Source: G963678445 sp963678445
GTDB taxonomy: Bacteria; Hydrogenedentota; Hydrogenedentia; Hydrogenedentales; G963678445
Direction of reading: 5' to 3'
Assembly (NCBI GenBank): GCA_963678445.1
Contig: OY782877.1
Coordinates: 992,001 to 1,056,000 of the forward strand
DNA length: 64,000 bases
In this document: positions 26,779 through 34,882 of the stretch, piece by piece
Numbering within the stretch: the first letter of the stretch is position 1
Layout: every line of letters begins with the position of its first letter
Translations under genes and position numbers: made by a program
The notes under the pieces: model-generated
Database searches by the model: none
What the model saw: only the letters and a program-made list of their open reading frames with translations
What the model was told of the DNA's origin: nothing

Positions 26779-27522
26779 TTAACGAAGGATGACTGCGCCT
26801 ACGTCGATATCGGCACCGGGAGCGAGGCTAAGTGCAGGCAGCTCGTACTGGAGACCGGATTCTGCTTTGACTTTGATGACAAAGGAGCCTGGGGGTACAG
26901 CGGGGAAATGCACAAGGCCTTCTGCGTCGGTATTGGCAGAAGCGGGCCACCAGGGGCCTTCGGTGGGGTGAAACATCATGATGCCAATGTTCTGGTGCGC
27001 AAGGGGCGCATTGTCGGCATCGTATAGCTGAACGCTCAGGGAAGCGGCTTTGGCCATCACCACGGTCAATTCGTCGGTGGCATCACCACTGGCAGGAAGA
27101 ATGGTAAAAAAGTTGTTTGGGAAATAGGCCAATTGTGGGTCCCAGGCGCGTAGAAACAGTTTCTCATTGTTGGGAAAGCGAACGCTGCCGCGTCCTTCTG
27201 CATCGGTCAGCGCACCGGTGGATAGGGGAGGATCGAAGGCATTGGCGCTACGGGTAACGATCGGGGCCATATTTGCCATAGGCTCCCCGCCCAAGTCCAG
27301 CACCCGAACATAGCCGGTAGCGACATACGAGTTTTCTTCTGATATAGAGGTAGACGTTGTTTTCGATGGCTGTTGTGCAGGTGCAGTGTTTTTAGGCACG
27401 GTTGCTTCAAGCGGTTTCGAGGAAGCGCCCTGCGGTGCTTGCGGTGGAGGTGTTTCGCCGCCGCATGCGCTCAGCAATACCCCTGCGATGCCCGCCAAAA
27501 TAAAGTTTCGTGTGGTGCTCAT
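26779..27522 (-). CDS. lipoprotein with two carboxypeptidase-regulatory-like domains
   Basis: A 247-residue lipoprotein with signal peptide and lipobox LLSAC (Cys20), followed by a Pro/Ser/Thr-rich linker to about residue 65. The remainder looks like two beta-sandwich repeats of the carboxypeptidase-regulatory or CNA-B-like kind. Each has a YVRVLDLGGEPMAN or LSVQLYDADNAPLAH start and a later TDAEGRGSVRF or TDAEGLVHFPAVPPGSF strand. The first four bases overlap the end of the ABC exporter gene (ATGA), so the two are one operon, with the lipoprotein downstream. Its role is unknown; it might assist or receive the exported substrate. Confidence 0.75.
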   Translation of the reverse strand: MSTTRNFILAGIAGVLLSACGGETPPPQAPQGASSKPLEATVPKNTAPAQQPSKTTSTSISEENSYVATGYVRVLDLGGEPMANMAPIVTRSANAFDPPLSTGALTDAEGRGSVRFPNNEKLFLRAWDPQLAYFPNNFFTILPASGDATDELTVVMAKAASLSVQLYDADNAPLAHQNIGIMMFHPTEGPWWPASANTDAEGLVHFPAVPPGSFVIKVKAESGLQYELPALSLAPGADIDVGAVILR

Positions 27523-29480
27523 GAGGAACGCGCCTCTCCGAATTGGGTATCGTAGAGCCGTTTGTAGATACCGCCACGCGCCAATAGTTCAGCGTGTGTA
27601 CCTTCTTCTGCCAGGCAACCGTCGTCGAGTACAAGGATGCGATCTGCCCGCTGGATGGTAGAAAGCCGGTGTGCGATAACCAATGTGGTACGGCCTACTA
27701 CAAAGGCGTCCAGGGCCTGTTGAATGTGTCGTTCACTTTCCGAATCAAGGCTCGACGTTGCTTCGTCCAGGATCAAAAATGCAGGGTCTTTAATAATGGC
27801 GCGGGCGATGGCCAGCCGTTGTTGCTGTCCGCCGGAAAGGTTTGCGCCATGTTCACCAATCACGGTGTCGTAGCCTTGGGACAATGCCTCGATAAACGTG
27901 TCGGCATGCGCTGCCTGGGCCGCCTGGCGCACCCGTTCATCACTGTAGGTAGTACGCCCAAAGGCAATGTTGTCGCGAACCGATTCTGCAAAGAGCACGG
28001 TACTTTGTGTCACGATGCTCAACTGCTCACGCAAGCTGCTGGAACTCACCTCGCGAATATCCACCCCATCAATCGTAATCGCGCCTGCGGTCACATCGTA
28101 AAAACGCGGAATCAGTTTTGCCAGTGTACTTTTCCCCGCGCCACTGGAGCCGACCACAGCAAGCATCTCACCTTTTTTGATGTCGAAGGAGAGGTCTTTG
28201 AGGACCTCTTTTTTCCCATCGTAGGAAAAATGCACATGATCGAAACGCAGGCTGCTCTGCAAGGGTTGTAGCGCAGGTGCATCGGTCCGTTCTTTGATGT
28301 CGGGTTTCAAGTCGATGAACTCAAAGACACGCTCGGCACTGGCAACACTGGTCTGGATCATGTTATTTACCGACGAGAGCTTTCGTACAGGGTCCAGCAT
28401 CATAGCGAGGGCAAAATAGAGCTTGACCAAATCGGCGGCATCCAGGAGACCGGATTCGACACGGCGCGCGCTGAACAGTACAAATACGATGATGCCTAAA
28501 ATGAGGATAAATTCGCTGATGGGGCCGGTCGCGGCATCGGCTTTGACGGTTTTTTTCAGGTAACGGCGAAGTTTTTTTACTTCACGCCCAACGCGTCCGG
28601 ACTCGTATTCCTCCATGTTGAAGCCTTTGATAATCGCCATGCCGGTGATGGTTTCGTTGACCACGGAGGCCATCGTAGCGACTTTCTGCAGGGACCGGCG
28701 TACACTCTTGCGCACTTTTTTTCCCAATAGCGTGAGCGCGTAGGCCAAAGGCGGCAGTACACATAGCCCGGTCAGGGTCAGCCAGATATCAACCGAGAAA
28801 GCGACCGCAAGAAAGGTGACTGCTTTGATGGGTTCTCGCATCAGTTTGACGAATACACCGGCAAGTCCCCGGTTGACCATGAAAATGTCGTTGGTGAAGC
28901 GCCCCAGAATATCGCCGGAACCGCGGGATTCGAAAAAACCAAGGGGCTGACGCACCACGTTTTCGTACATAGCCTGTCCCAAATCAGCGGAAATGTTGGC
29001 GCCTATCACGCCGGCAAAGTACTCCTGCAAAAATCGGGCAATGCTGATGGTGAGCGCTAATATGAAAATCAGCATGCATGCCCATGACAATGCTTTGGTC
29101 TTTTGCATCCGCATCTGCTCGACCAACTTGAGAAAACGTGCTTCGGAGTTCTCAGGGGCCCAGCCGATAGTTGCGCGTAACGATTCGGCAGCGGCGGCAA
29201 TATCTTCGGCCATTTCCAGCGCAGGATCCTGAGGAGCGTCTTCGCCTTGCACTTGTTCGGTAGGGGCTTCGTAGAAGGTAAGCTTGATCATGGAGCCGAC
29301 GCTGACAAGCATGGTGCCGAAGGATATGGCAATAAGCACGGCAAATAGTAGTGAGATTAGAAGACGTCCTTTGTATTGCCAGGCATAGCCGACAAGACGT
29401 AGATACACTTTGAGTGCGGAACTCTTCGCCTGATAGTCGGCGTGGGATGCGACACTGGTCTGAGAACTGAGATCGGCCAT
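27519..29480 (-). CDS. MsbA-like ABC exporter (fused permease and ATPase)
   Basis: A 653-residue half-transporter of the type I exporter family, working as a homodimer to flip or export lipids, glycolipids or peptides. The transmembrane domain spans about residues 25-370, with an unusually long first periplasmic loop (about 70-125) rich in Asp, Glu and Ala. The nucleotide-binding domain shows Walker A GSSGAGKST, a Q-loop in SIVTQSTVLF, signature LSGGQQQR, Walker B FLILDEAT and the H-loop in VIAHRLSTI. It resembles MsbA and similar lipid flippases most. The lipoprotein gene downstream is translationally coupled. Confidence 0.9.
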   Translation of the reverse strand: MADLSSQTSVASHADYQAKSSALKVYLRLVGYAWQYKGRLLISLLFAVLIAISFGTMLVSVGSMIKLTFYEAPTEQVQGEDAPQDPALEMAEDIAAAAESLRATIGWAPENSEARFLKLVEQMRMQKTKALSWACMLIFILALTISIARFLQEYFAGVIGANISADLGQAMYENVVRQPLGFFESRGSGDILGRFTNDIFMVNRGLAGVFVKLMREPIKAVTFLAVAFSVDIWLTLTGLCVLPPLAYALTLLGKKVRKSVRRSLQKVATMASVVNETITGMAIIKGFNMEEYESGRVGREVKKLRRYLKKTVKADAATGPISEFILILGIIVFVLFSARRVESGLLDAADLVKLYFALAMMLDPVRKLSSVNNMIQTSVASAERVFEFIDLKPDIKERTDAPALQPLQSSLRFDHVHFSYDGKKEVLKDLSFDIKKGEMLAVVGSSGAGKSTLAKLIPRFYDVTAGAITIDGVDIREVSSSSLREQLSIVTQSTVLFAESVRDNIAFGRTTYSDERVRQAAQAAHADTFIEALSQGYDTVIGEHGANLSGGQQQRLAIARAIIKDPAFLILDEATSSLDSESERHIQQALDAFVVGRTTLVIAHRLSTIQRADRILVLDDGCLAEEGTHAELLARGGIYKRLYDTQFGEARSS

Positions 29481-29517
29481 CGGAAAATCCTGTCGTTAAT
29501 ATAGAAAAAACGCCACG

Positions 29518-29615
29518 GCGGTCCAGTGACCGCTGGCACTATGTAGGGTCCTTGCCGCTTCTGAGTACGGAAAGCGTTCGTTGTCATGATAGTTTTTCAG
29601 AATCAAACACCAAAG
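29518..29615 (+). repeat. DPR repeat, full copy
   Basis: Plus orientation. Head hairpin GCGGTCCAGTGACCGC (29518-29533), GTAGGGTCCTTGCCGC, GGAAAGCGTTCGTTGTCATG and a diverged tail ending AAACACCAAAG. Confidence 0.72.
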
Positions 29616-29654
29616 CGGCATGCTATCACAGCGCTTTACAGTGGTGCAAAGGCC

Positions 29655-31283
29655 TCACCAGTAGGTATAGAAATAGGTTTCCGTCAGCCAGCATTGGAAG
29701 CCCAAAAAGCCCAGGGTAGAAGCCAACGGAAAGAGTATTGGCTGACGCTCGCCCCAGTCTGCCAATACATGCGCTGCGCTCGCTAGCAGAAAGGGGTGCA
29801 GGTATAAAGAAGAGCGCTCTCCCTCGCCCAGCGCCAGATACAATGCATTGAGACTAAGCAAGGTTAAAGCGAAAACCCAGAACAGTCCCCTTTCCTGTGT
29901 AGCAGGATGGAAAAGACGGTATAGGAAGAGGAGGGAAACGGGAATGCCTGCAAAGTAGAACCAGACAGCAGGGTTGATAAGCAGGGGATACCAAATACGG
30001 GGTAAGCGGGGGGTAAACTGACTTAATTCGTGGAGGTCTTGCTGAAAACGGGCATTGGCTAAATGAAAACATTCGAGGATGTTAAACCCGGACCAAAGCC
30101 AAACGCCCAGCAGCACGGCCAAAGCTCCGAACCCCATCACCACTGCGGTCTGTAGTACGTTGCGACGCAGGTCGGATCGCAGCAAAAAGCGAAGTCCCGA
30201 CCAGGCAAAGTAAACGCCGATTCCTATCAGGGTAAATTTGAGCAGACACAACACGCCATAGCAGAATCCTGCGGCCACCGCATCGCGTAGTTTGCCATGT
30301 CGAATGGAACGTTCGAAAAAAAACAGCGTGGTCAGCGTAAAGGGTGTAAAGAGCACGTCGGCGCTGGTCGCCGAAAACAGGGCAATCGACGGGACTATAG
30401 GATATATCAGACAGGCCAGCAAGGCCACACGATGATTGAGGCAGGTGCGCAGCCATCCATATAGGGGGAATATCGCCAAAGCACCGGTGAAAACCGTGGC
30501 TAACGCCAACGCCTGCGGGCTACGTCCTACAAGATAGGAGTAGATCCATAAAAGTGCAATCGGACCGGGGGGATGCACCTTGCCGTGCATGGACAGGAAG
30601 GGTTGTATCGTCGTATAGCGCGAAAAAAGTTGGCGTATGTTAGTGGTTTTGCCGATGTCGCCAACGTACTCGTAAGATTCGCGTAGATAGGGCCTGTATA
30701 TCCCCAAAAAACCGCCGCGTAACATTGCCAGGGTACAGGCAAAAAGGAAGCTGAACAGCATTATCGCGCCTAACAGGAGGAAAAGACGTCGCCCCCGCCA
30801 ATGTGCCTCATCCAAACAGTCCCCCTCTGTCACCCCGTAGAGGGCCAGGCTATATCCCCCCAGAAAAAGCAGGAAAACGCCAACATGCCCGCCCAACGAA
30901 TGCCAAAACGTACGCCAATACTCGGTCGGCACTGTGGTGGCTTTTGCCTGATATGCGACACCGCCCAATACTATTAGCGCCCCAACACTCAACAGACCCC
31001 ACCCCCACAAACGACGTGGGCCACCGCGCTGCACCCACCGTGTACTCACCAGCCAGTATGTCAACCCCATCAGCCACAGTATCGTTCCTGGTACCAGAAC
31101 CGAAGGGAAAGCGGGCGCAAACAGTGCATAAAAAGGCGTCGCGTGGTCATAAATGGCCTCTACCCCTATCCCCCAGCATAGCAGCATACCTAAAAAGTAC
31201 CACAACAACACTCGCACGTATCGTCCCGTTAAAAAACGACCGAATGCCAATTCAGAAGATGGCTGTTGAGAGAATGTAATCAT
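29655..31283 (-). CDS. GT-C fold polytopic glycosyltransferase (PMT/ArnT-like)
   Basis: A 542-residue membrane protein with about twelve hydrophobic spans. A large extracytoplasmic loop carries RYTTIQPFLSMHGKVHPPGP. This resembles the PMT/ArnT-type GT-C enzymes, which transfer sugars from polyprenyl-phosphate donors. The usual early DE/DD pair is not obvious, although YDHATPFYALFAP follows TM1 in the corresponding place. The start at 31283 (MITFSQQPSS) is chosen over a longer frame from 31325 because the upstream extension is not hydrophobic and looks unconserved. It stands alone. Substrate and product are unknown, and a general membrane-protein annotation remains possible. Confidence 0.6.
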   Translation of the reverse strand: MITFSQQPSSELAFGRFLTGRYVRVLLWYFLGMLLCWGIGVEAIYDHATPFYALFAPAFPSVLVPGTILWLMGLTYWLVSTRWVQRGGPRRLWGWGLLSVGALIVLGGVAYQAKATTVPTEYWRTFWHSLGGHVGVFLLFLGGYSLALYGVTEGDCLDEAHWRGRRLFLLLGAIMLFSFLFACTLAMLRGGFLGIYRPYLRESYEYVGDIGKTTNIRQLFSRYTTIQPFLSMHGKVHPPGPIALLWIYSYLVGRSPQALALATVFTGALAIFPLYGWLRTCLNHRVALLACLIYPIVPSIALFSATSADVLFTPFTLTTLFFFERSIRHGKLRDAVAAGFCYGVLCLLKFTLIGIGVYFAWSGLRFLLRSDLRRNVLQTAVVMGFGALAVLLGVWLWSGFNILECFHLANARFQQDLHELSQFTPRLPRIWYPLLINPAVWFYFAGIPVSLLFLYRLFHPATQERGLFWVFALTLLSLNALYLALGEGERSSLYLHPFLLASAAHVLADWGERQPILFPLASTLGFLGFQCWLTETYFYTYW

Positions 31284-31501
31284 GGCGCCTATTGTAGCCC
31301 GGCACACCCCACTTCGCAAACACATAGGGAACTATTCTTTCGCTATCTGGATACAAAATAGAAGAAAAGCGGTTCGAAAAGCCACAAGTTGTTGTGGTAA
31401 ACTGCTGAGATTATTGAAATTCTGTCATCTCTGGACGCCCCTTGACGCGACAAGAAGCATAAGGGGCGGCGTGGTGTTCTGTGAGGATGTAGATACCAGA
31501 A

Positions 31502-32257
31502 ATGGATAACCGTTACGACTCATATTGGAAGGCGCTTTGGTCGAGAAATCGGTTTCGTCGCACCCTCATTATATCCATTTTGATTCATCTGCTTTTGGCG
31601 GCAGGTGTATATCAAGCATACCGGCACCACACCAAAACGGAACCGATTACCGTTTTCCAGGTACAGGTAATGGAACCGCAAGTTGAAGAAGAACCTAAGC
31701 CAGAGCCCAAGCCGGAACCGAAGCCCAAACCTAAGCCAGAGCCGGAGCCAGAACCTAAACCCAAGCCCAAGCCGGAACCGAAGCCCAAACCTAAGCCAGA
31801 GCCGAAGCCAGAACCTAAACCCAAGCCTAAACCGGAACCAAAACCAGAGCCCAAACCTAAGCCGAAGCCAGAACCTAAACCGGAACCAAAACCAGAGCCC
31901 AAGCCGGAACCAAAAACCACACCAGCACCGGCAAAAAGCAAAAGTATTGCCGTGCAGGAACTCCCTGCGGAATTGGCTTCGTGGAGTCGCTTGATTCAAC
32001 GCAAGGTGGAAAAAGTATGGCAAATGCCGTCGGGGGTTCGTTTGGATGCCGATGAAACGGTAGCGGAGGTGGCGTTCTGGGTGGATATTAGCGGCAATCT
32101 GATGGATGACCCTATTGTCATCAAGGAAGCTAGTGATCCAAAGGTAGGAGAATCGGGAGTGCGCGCTATTAAACTGGCCGCGCCGTTTCCACCTTTGCCA
32201 GCGAATGCAAATATATTGGAACAACGGGTGGTGTACGCCTTTAGTTTATTGAAATAG
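31502..32257 (+). CDS. TolA/TonB-like energy-transducing protein
   Basis: A 251-residue protein with a short basic N-terminus and one membrane anchor (about 21-39, TLIISILIHLLLAAGVYQA). A long proline/lysine/glutamate spacer of PKPEP-type repeats (64-139) is followed by a C-terminal TonB/TolA domain (about 155-251, LIQRKVEKVWQMPSG to ERVVYAFSLLK). Such proteins span the periplasm and pass proton-motive force from TolQR or ExbBD to the outer membrane. Its place directly before tolB points to a TolA role. tolQ, tolR and pal are not next to it, which is unusual. A strong hairpin follows 12 bp after the stop, so tolB may be transcribed separately. Confidence 0.85.
   Translation: MDNRYDSYWKALWSRNRFRRTLIISILIHLLLAAGVYQAYRHHTKTEPITVFQVQVMEPQVEEEPKPEPKPEPKPKPKPEPEPEPKPKPKPEPKPKPKPEPKPEPKPKPKPEPKPEPKPKPKPEPKPEPKPEPKPEPKTTPAPAKSKSIAVQELPAELASWSRLIQRKVEKVWQMPSGVRLDADETVAEVAFWVDISGNLMDDPIVIKEASDPKVGESGVRAIKLAAPFPPLPANANILEQRVVYAFSLLK
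31691..31918 (+). repeat. in-gene repeat coding for PKPEP units
   Basis: About 230 bp of reiterated CCTAAGCCAGAGCC / CCCAAGCCGGAACC-type units in the tolA-like gene, with alternating synonymous codons. Such arrays can change length by slippage or recombination, altering the reach of the periplasmic spacer. Confidence 0.85.
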
Positions 32258-32269
32258 CTGTTAAAAGAA

Positions 32270-32299
32270 CTTCTTTCTTTTTACAGAAAAAGAAAGAAG
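32270..32299 (+). terminator. HP-1 hairpin after the tolA-like gene
   Basis: CTTCTTTCTTTTT (32270-32282) pairs perfectly with AAAAAGAAAGAAG (32287-32299) around ACAG. It is followed by CAAAGAAAAACGAA, a flank shared with the copy at 58548. Confidence 0.6.
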
Positions 32300-32317
32300 C
32301 AAAGAAAAACGAAAAGT

Positions 32318-32362
32318 AGATAAGGCAAAGACCATAATATATATTGCCAGTGACCCTGGCAC
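32318..32362 (-). repeat. DPR repeat, left half
   Basis: A minus-oriented partial copy with head GTGCCAGGGTCAC (32350-32362 reversed) and the TATTATGGTCTTTGCC second segment. It lies between the tolA-like gene and tolB. Confidence 0.55.
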
Positions 32363-32469
32363 TTGGTTGTGGTCGGTGGGCCATTATCAGGCGTAACAAG
32401 GAAATTCAGGGAAGTATTTTGATTTTCACATCTTTTTTGAAAATCAGAGCATTATACAGGGAGCATATC

Positions 32470-33780
32470 GTGAAACGGATTTATACCAGCATTCTAATCC
32501 TCGCCATTCTATTCACATGCAGTTGGGCAAGCGCCCAGGGCGCAGTACGTATTGAATCGCAAATGGGTGCTGACACACGCATCCCGATTGCAATACCAGC
32601 TTTTGCAGCACTGGACCCTGCGCTTTCGTCGGTGGCAGCAGAATTGGCGCAGGTCATCGCCGACGATCTGGATTTTTCCGGACTGTTTATTGTTCTTCCC
32701 TCCACAAAATACCCCCCCGGATTTATCCGTCTTGACCCCGATGTGAACAAACTGGACCGTGACGCCTGGCGCGCCACCAAAGCGGAACACCTTGTGTATG
32801 GCAATGTGCGGGAAGAAAATAATGTCCTGATTGGACAATTCCGCCTCTTCGATCTCTTTTCGAAAGAGCAGTTGATTGGTCAGGAATTGCGGGTGAAACG
32901 GGAACATGCACGCCTTGCCGCACACCGTTTCTCAGAGGAAGTCATTCGCCAGCTCGATGGAACGCAGGGTATTGGCACTTCGGAAATCTGTTTCAGCGCA
33001 GGCAAAACCGGTAGCAAGGAAATCTACGTGGCGGATTATGATGGCGCGAATGCACGCCAGGCTACGCATCACAATTCCGTTTCTATTAAACCGAAGATGT
33101 CACCAGACGGCACAAAAATAGCCTATTTGTCGTGGAAAGATCGCTATTCATTCTTGTACATCTTCGATCGCGCCACCGGGAAATCCGTCCCCCTGTCTAA
33201 AGAGGTAGGGCTGAACTCTGCTCCTGCCTGGGCGCCTGACGGCAGCAAACTGGCGTTAACGTTGAGCAAAGATGGTAATACGGAAATCTATCTGCGCGAT
33301 TCAGATGGAAAGAATCCGGTACGCCTCACACGTAATAAAGATGGGGATACGCAGCCTACCTTCTCGCCCGATGGGCAAAAAATTGCCTTCATCAGCGACC
33401 GAGGCGGCAATCCGCAGGTCTATGTCATGGATATTAACGGCGGCAATGTAAAACGACTTTCATATCAGGGAGGCAATTCGTACGATCCTGTCTGGTCACC
33501 GGATGGAAAAAAAATCGCCTATGTCGTTGAGAAGCGTGGAGATGGCATGGAAATCTATGTAATGGATGCGAACGGCGGCAATCCGCAGCGCCTGACCAAT
33601 TCACATGGCGCTAATGAGTCGCCCAGCTGGTCGCCGGACTCACGGCACGTTGCCTTTATGTCGTCACGCAACGGTGCACCCGAATTGTGGACCGTCACAC
33701 TGGAAACGGGGCAGGAGCGTCGCATTCGCCACTTGACCATGCGCTGCGAGGGACCGTCTTGGGGACCGCGCCGTCGCTAG
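32470..33780 (+). CDS. tolB: Tol-Pal system periplasmic protein TolB
   Basis: A 436-residue periplasmic protein of the Tol-Pal envelope system, which keeps the outer membrane attached during division. The GTG start at 32470 has AGGGAG upstream and begins a clear signal peptide, VKRIYTSILILAILF, cut after SWASA. The N-terminal domain (about 25-165) is followed by a six-bladed propeller built of WD40-like TolB repeats (for example FSPDGQKIAFISDRGGNPQV, WSPDGKKIAYV and WSPDSRHVAFMSSRNGAPEL). The length is normal for TolB. The tolA-like gene is just upstream; pal is not found in the window. Confidence 0.95.
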   Translation: MKRIYTSILILAILFTCSWASAQGAVRIESQMGADTRIPIAIPAFAALDPALSSVAAELAQVIADDLDFSGLFIVLPSTKYPPGFIRLDPDVNKLDRDAWRATKAEHLVYGNVREENNVLIGQFRLFDLFSKEQLIGQELRVKREHARLAAHRFSEEVIRQLDGTQGIGTSEICFSAGKTGSKEIYVADYDGANARQATHHNSVSIKPKMSPDGTKIAYLSWKDRYSFLYIFDRATGKSVPLSKEVGLNSAPAWAPDGSKLALTLSKDGNTEIYLRDSDGKNPVRLTRNKDGDTQPTFSPDGQKIAFISDRGGNPQVYVMDINGGNVKRLSYQGGNSYDPVWSPDGKKIAYVVEKRGDGMEIYVMDANGGNPQRLTNSHGANESPSWSPDSRHVAFMSSRNGAPELWTVTLETGQERRIRHLTMRCEGPSWGPRRR

Positions 33781-33814
33781 ATAATCGCGATAAACGACAG
33801 AAAGAATTAGTATC

Positions 33815-34276
33815 ATGGGTGAAAAACTCATTGCACAAAATCGTCGTGCCCGACACGACTATCATATCCTGGACACTTTTGAGGCTGGTGTGGTGTTGGT
33901 TGGCACCGAGGTAAAATCGCTGCGTGTGAAGGGTAGCATGACCTTAAAAGATGCCTATGCCGATTTTCGTAACACGGAACTGTATCTGGTGGGCTCGCAC
34001 ATACAACCTTATGAGCAGGGCAATATTTATAATCATGCCCCGGAACGGGATCGCAAGTTGCTCATGCATAAACGGGAAATTTTTCGTTTGCAGCAACGTG
34101 TCCAGGAAAAGGGCCTGACGGTAATCCCACTCAAAGTATACTTCACCCGTGGCCTGGTCAAACTACAACTGGGTCTGTGTAAAGGCAAGCATAGCTACGA
34201 TAAACGCGCTGCCATCAAGGAACGGGAAAGTAAACGGGAAATAGCAGGTGCGTTGAAAAATCTGCAGCAGGGGTGA
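33815..34276 (+). CDS. smpB: SsrA-binding protein SmpB
   Basis: A 153-residue RNA-binding protein that pairs with tmRNA to rescue stalled ribosomes. It has the expected IAQNRRARHDY start, GIVL-type strand EAGVVLVGTEVKSLR, GNIYNHAPERDRKLL, the conserved HKREI segment and the basic C-terminal tail KGKHSYDKRAAIKERESKREI, which enters the mRNA channel. The length is typical. It lies 34 bp after tolB in the same direction and is probably co-transcribed. No tmRNA gene was recognised nearby. Confidence 0.97.
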   Translation: MGEKLIAQNRRARHDYHILDTFEAGVVLVGTEVKSLRVKGSMTLKDAYADFRNTELYLVGSHIQPYEQGNIYNHAPERDRKLLMHKREIFRLQQRVQEKGLTVIPLKVYFTRGLVKLQLGLCKGKHSYDKRAAIKERESKREIAGALKNLQQG

Positions 34277-34330
34277 CCCTCATTACCGAAGCGATGCCCC
34301 GTCCCTCCTCCCCATTTTCAGAACTATAAG

Positions 34331-34427
34331 GTGGCCAGGGCCACACCCAGGAAGTATGGCCCTCACCATCTCTAACCGAAACATATTTTTCGTTTTTGTG
34401 ACAATTTTTGAAGTGTCAGTCACTAAG
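34331..34427 (+). repeat. DPR repeat, full copy
   Basis: Plus orientation. Head hairpin GTGGCCAGGGCCAC (34331-34344), GTATGGCCCTCACCAT, ACATATTTTTCGTTTTTGTG and the tail GTCAGTCACTAAG. It ends only 12 bp before the thioesterase start, so it probably forms part of that gene's leader. Confidence 0.8.
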
Positions 34428-34438
34428 GTAGTTGAAAG

Positions 34439-34882
34439 ATGCAAATTGCTCATCCAGAAAAGCGCCCCCTTCTTGTCTCGCTCCCATTTACAGTACAAAC
34501 ATATGACATTGATTTCGCACGACACGTCAACAATGGCGTGTATGTGCGTTGGCTGGAAGATCTACGCATGGAATTATTGCGCGTGCATTATCCGCTTGAA
34601 AAACTGATGGCGAACAATCTTGCTCCCATCATCCACTCCACGCATATTGTCTATAAAAAATCCATCGAGCTATTAGATAACCCCATCGGACACATGTGGT
34701 GCACAAAAATCGGACATGCCACAATGACGGTAGAAGCGGAAATCACGGTAGATGGCGCGTGCTGCGCCACTGCTGTGCAGCGTGGGGTACTGCTGCACAT
34801 CGGCTCGACAAAACCGGGACGGGTGCCGTCCGCATTGCGCGAACAGTTTCGAATGCATAATGAAGGCAACCCGGCAAGCTAG
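34439..34882 (+). CDS. hotdog-fold acyl-CoA thioesterase (YbgC/FadM-like)
   Basis: A 147-residue 4HBT-type thioesterase that hydrolyses acyl-CoA or acyl-carrier-protein thioesters. The catalytic-loop sequence YDIDFARHVNNGVYVRWLED carries the Asp and the Asn-Asn-x-x-Tyr/Trp pattern of the YbgC/FadM group. Its place after smpB and close to menD fits either lipid metabolism or the thioesterase step of naphthoquinone synthesis (DHNA-CoA hydrolysis), but the latter is only suggested by the neighbouring menD. The two genes converge, with stop codons overlapping by four bases. Confidence 0.8.
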   Translation: MQIAHPEKRPLLVSLPFTVQTYDIDFARHVNNGVYVRWLEDLRMELLRVHYPLEKLMANNLAPIIHSTHIVYKKSIELLDNPIGHMWCTKIGHATMTVEAEITVDGACCATAVQRGVLLHIGSTKPGRVPSALREQFRMHNEGNPAS

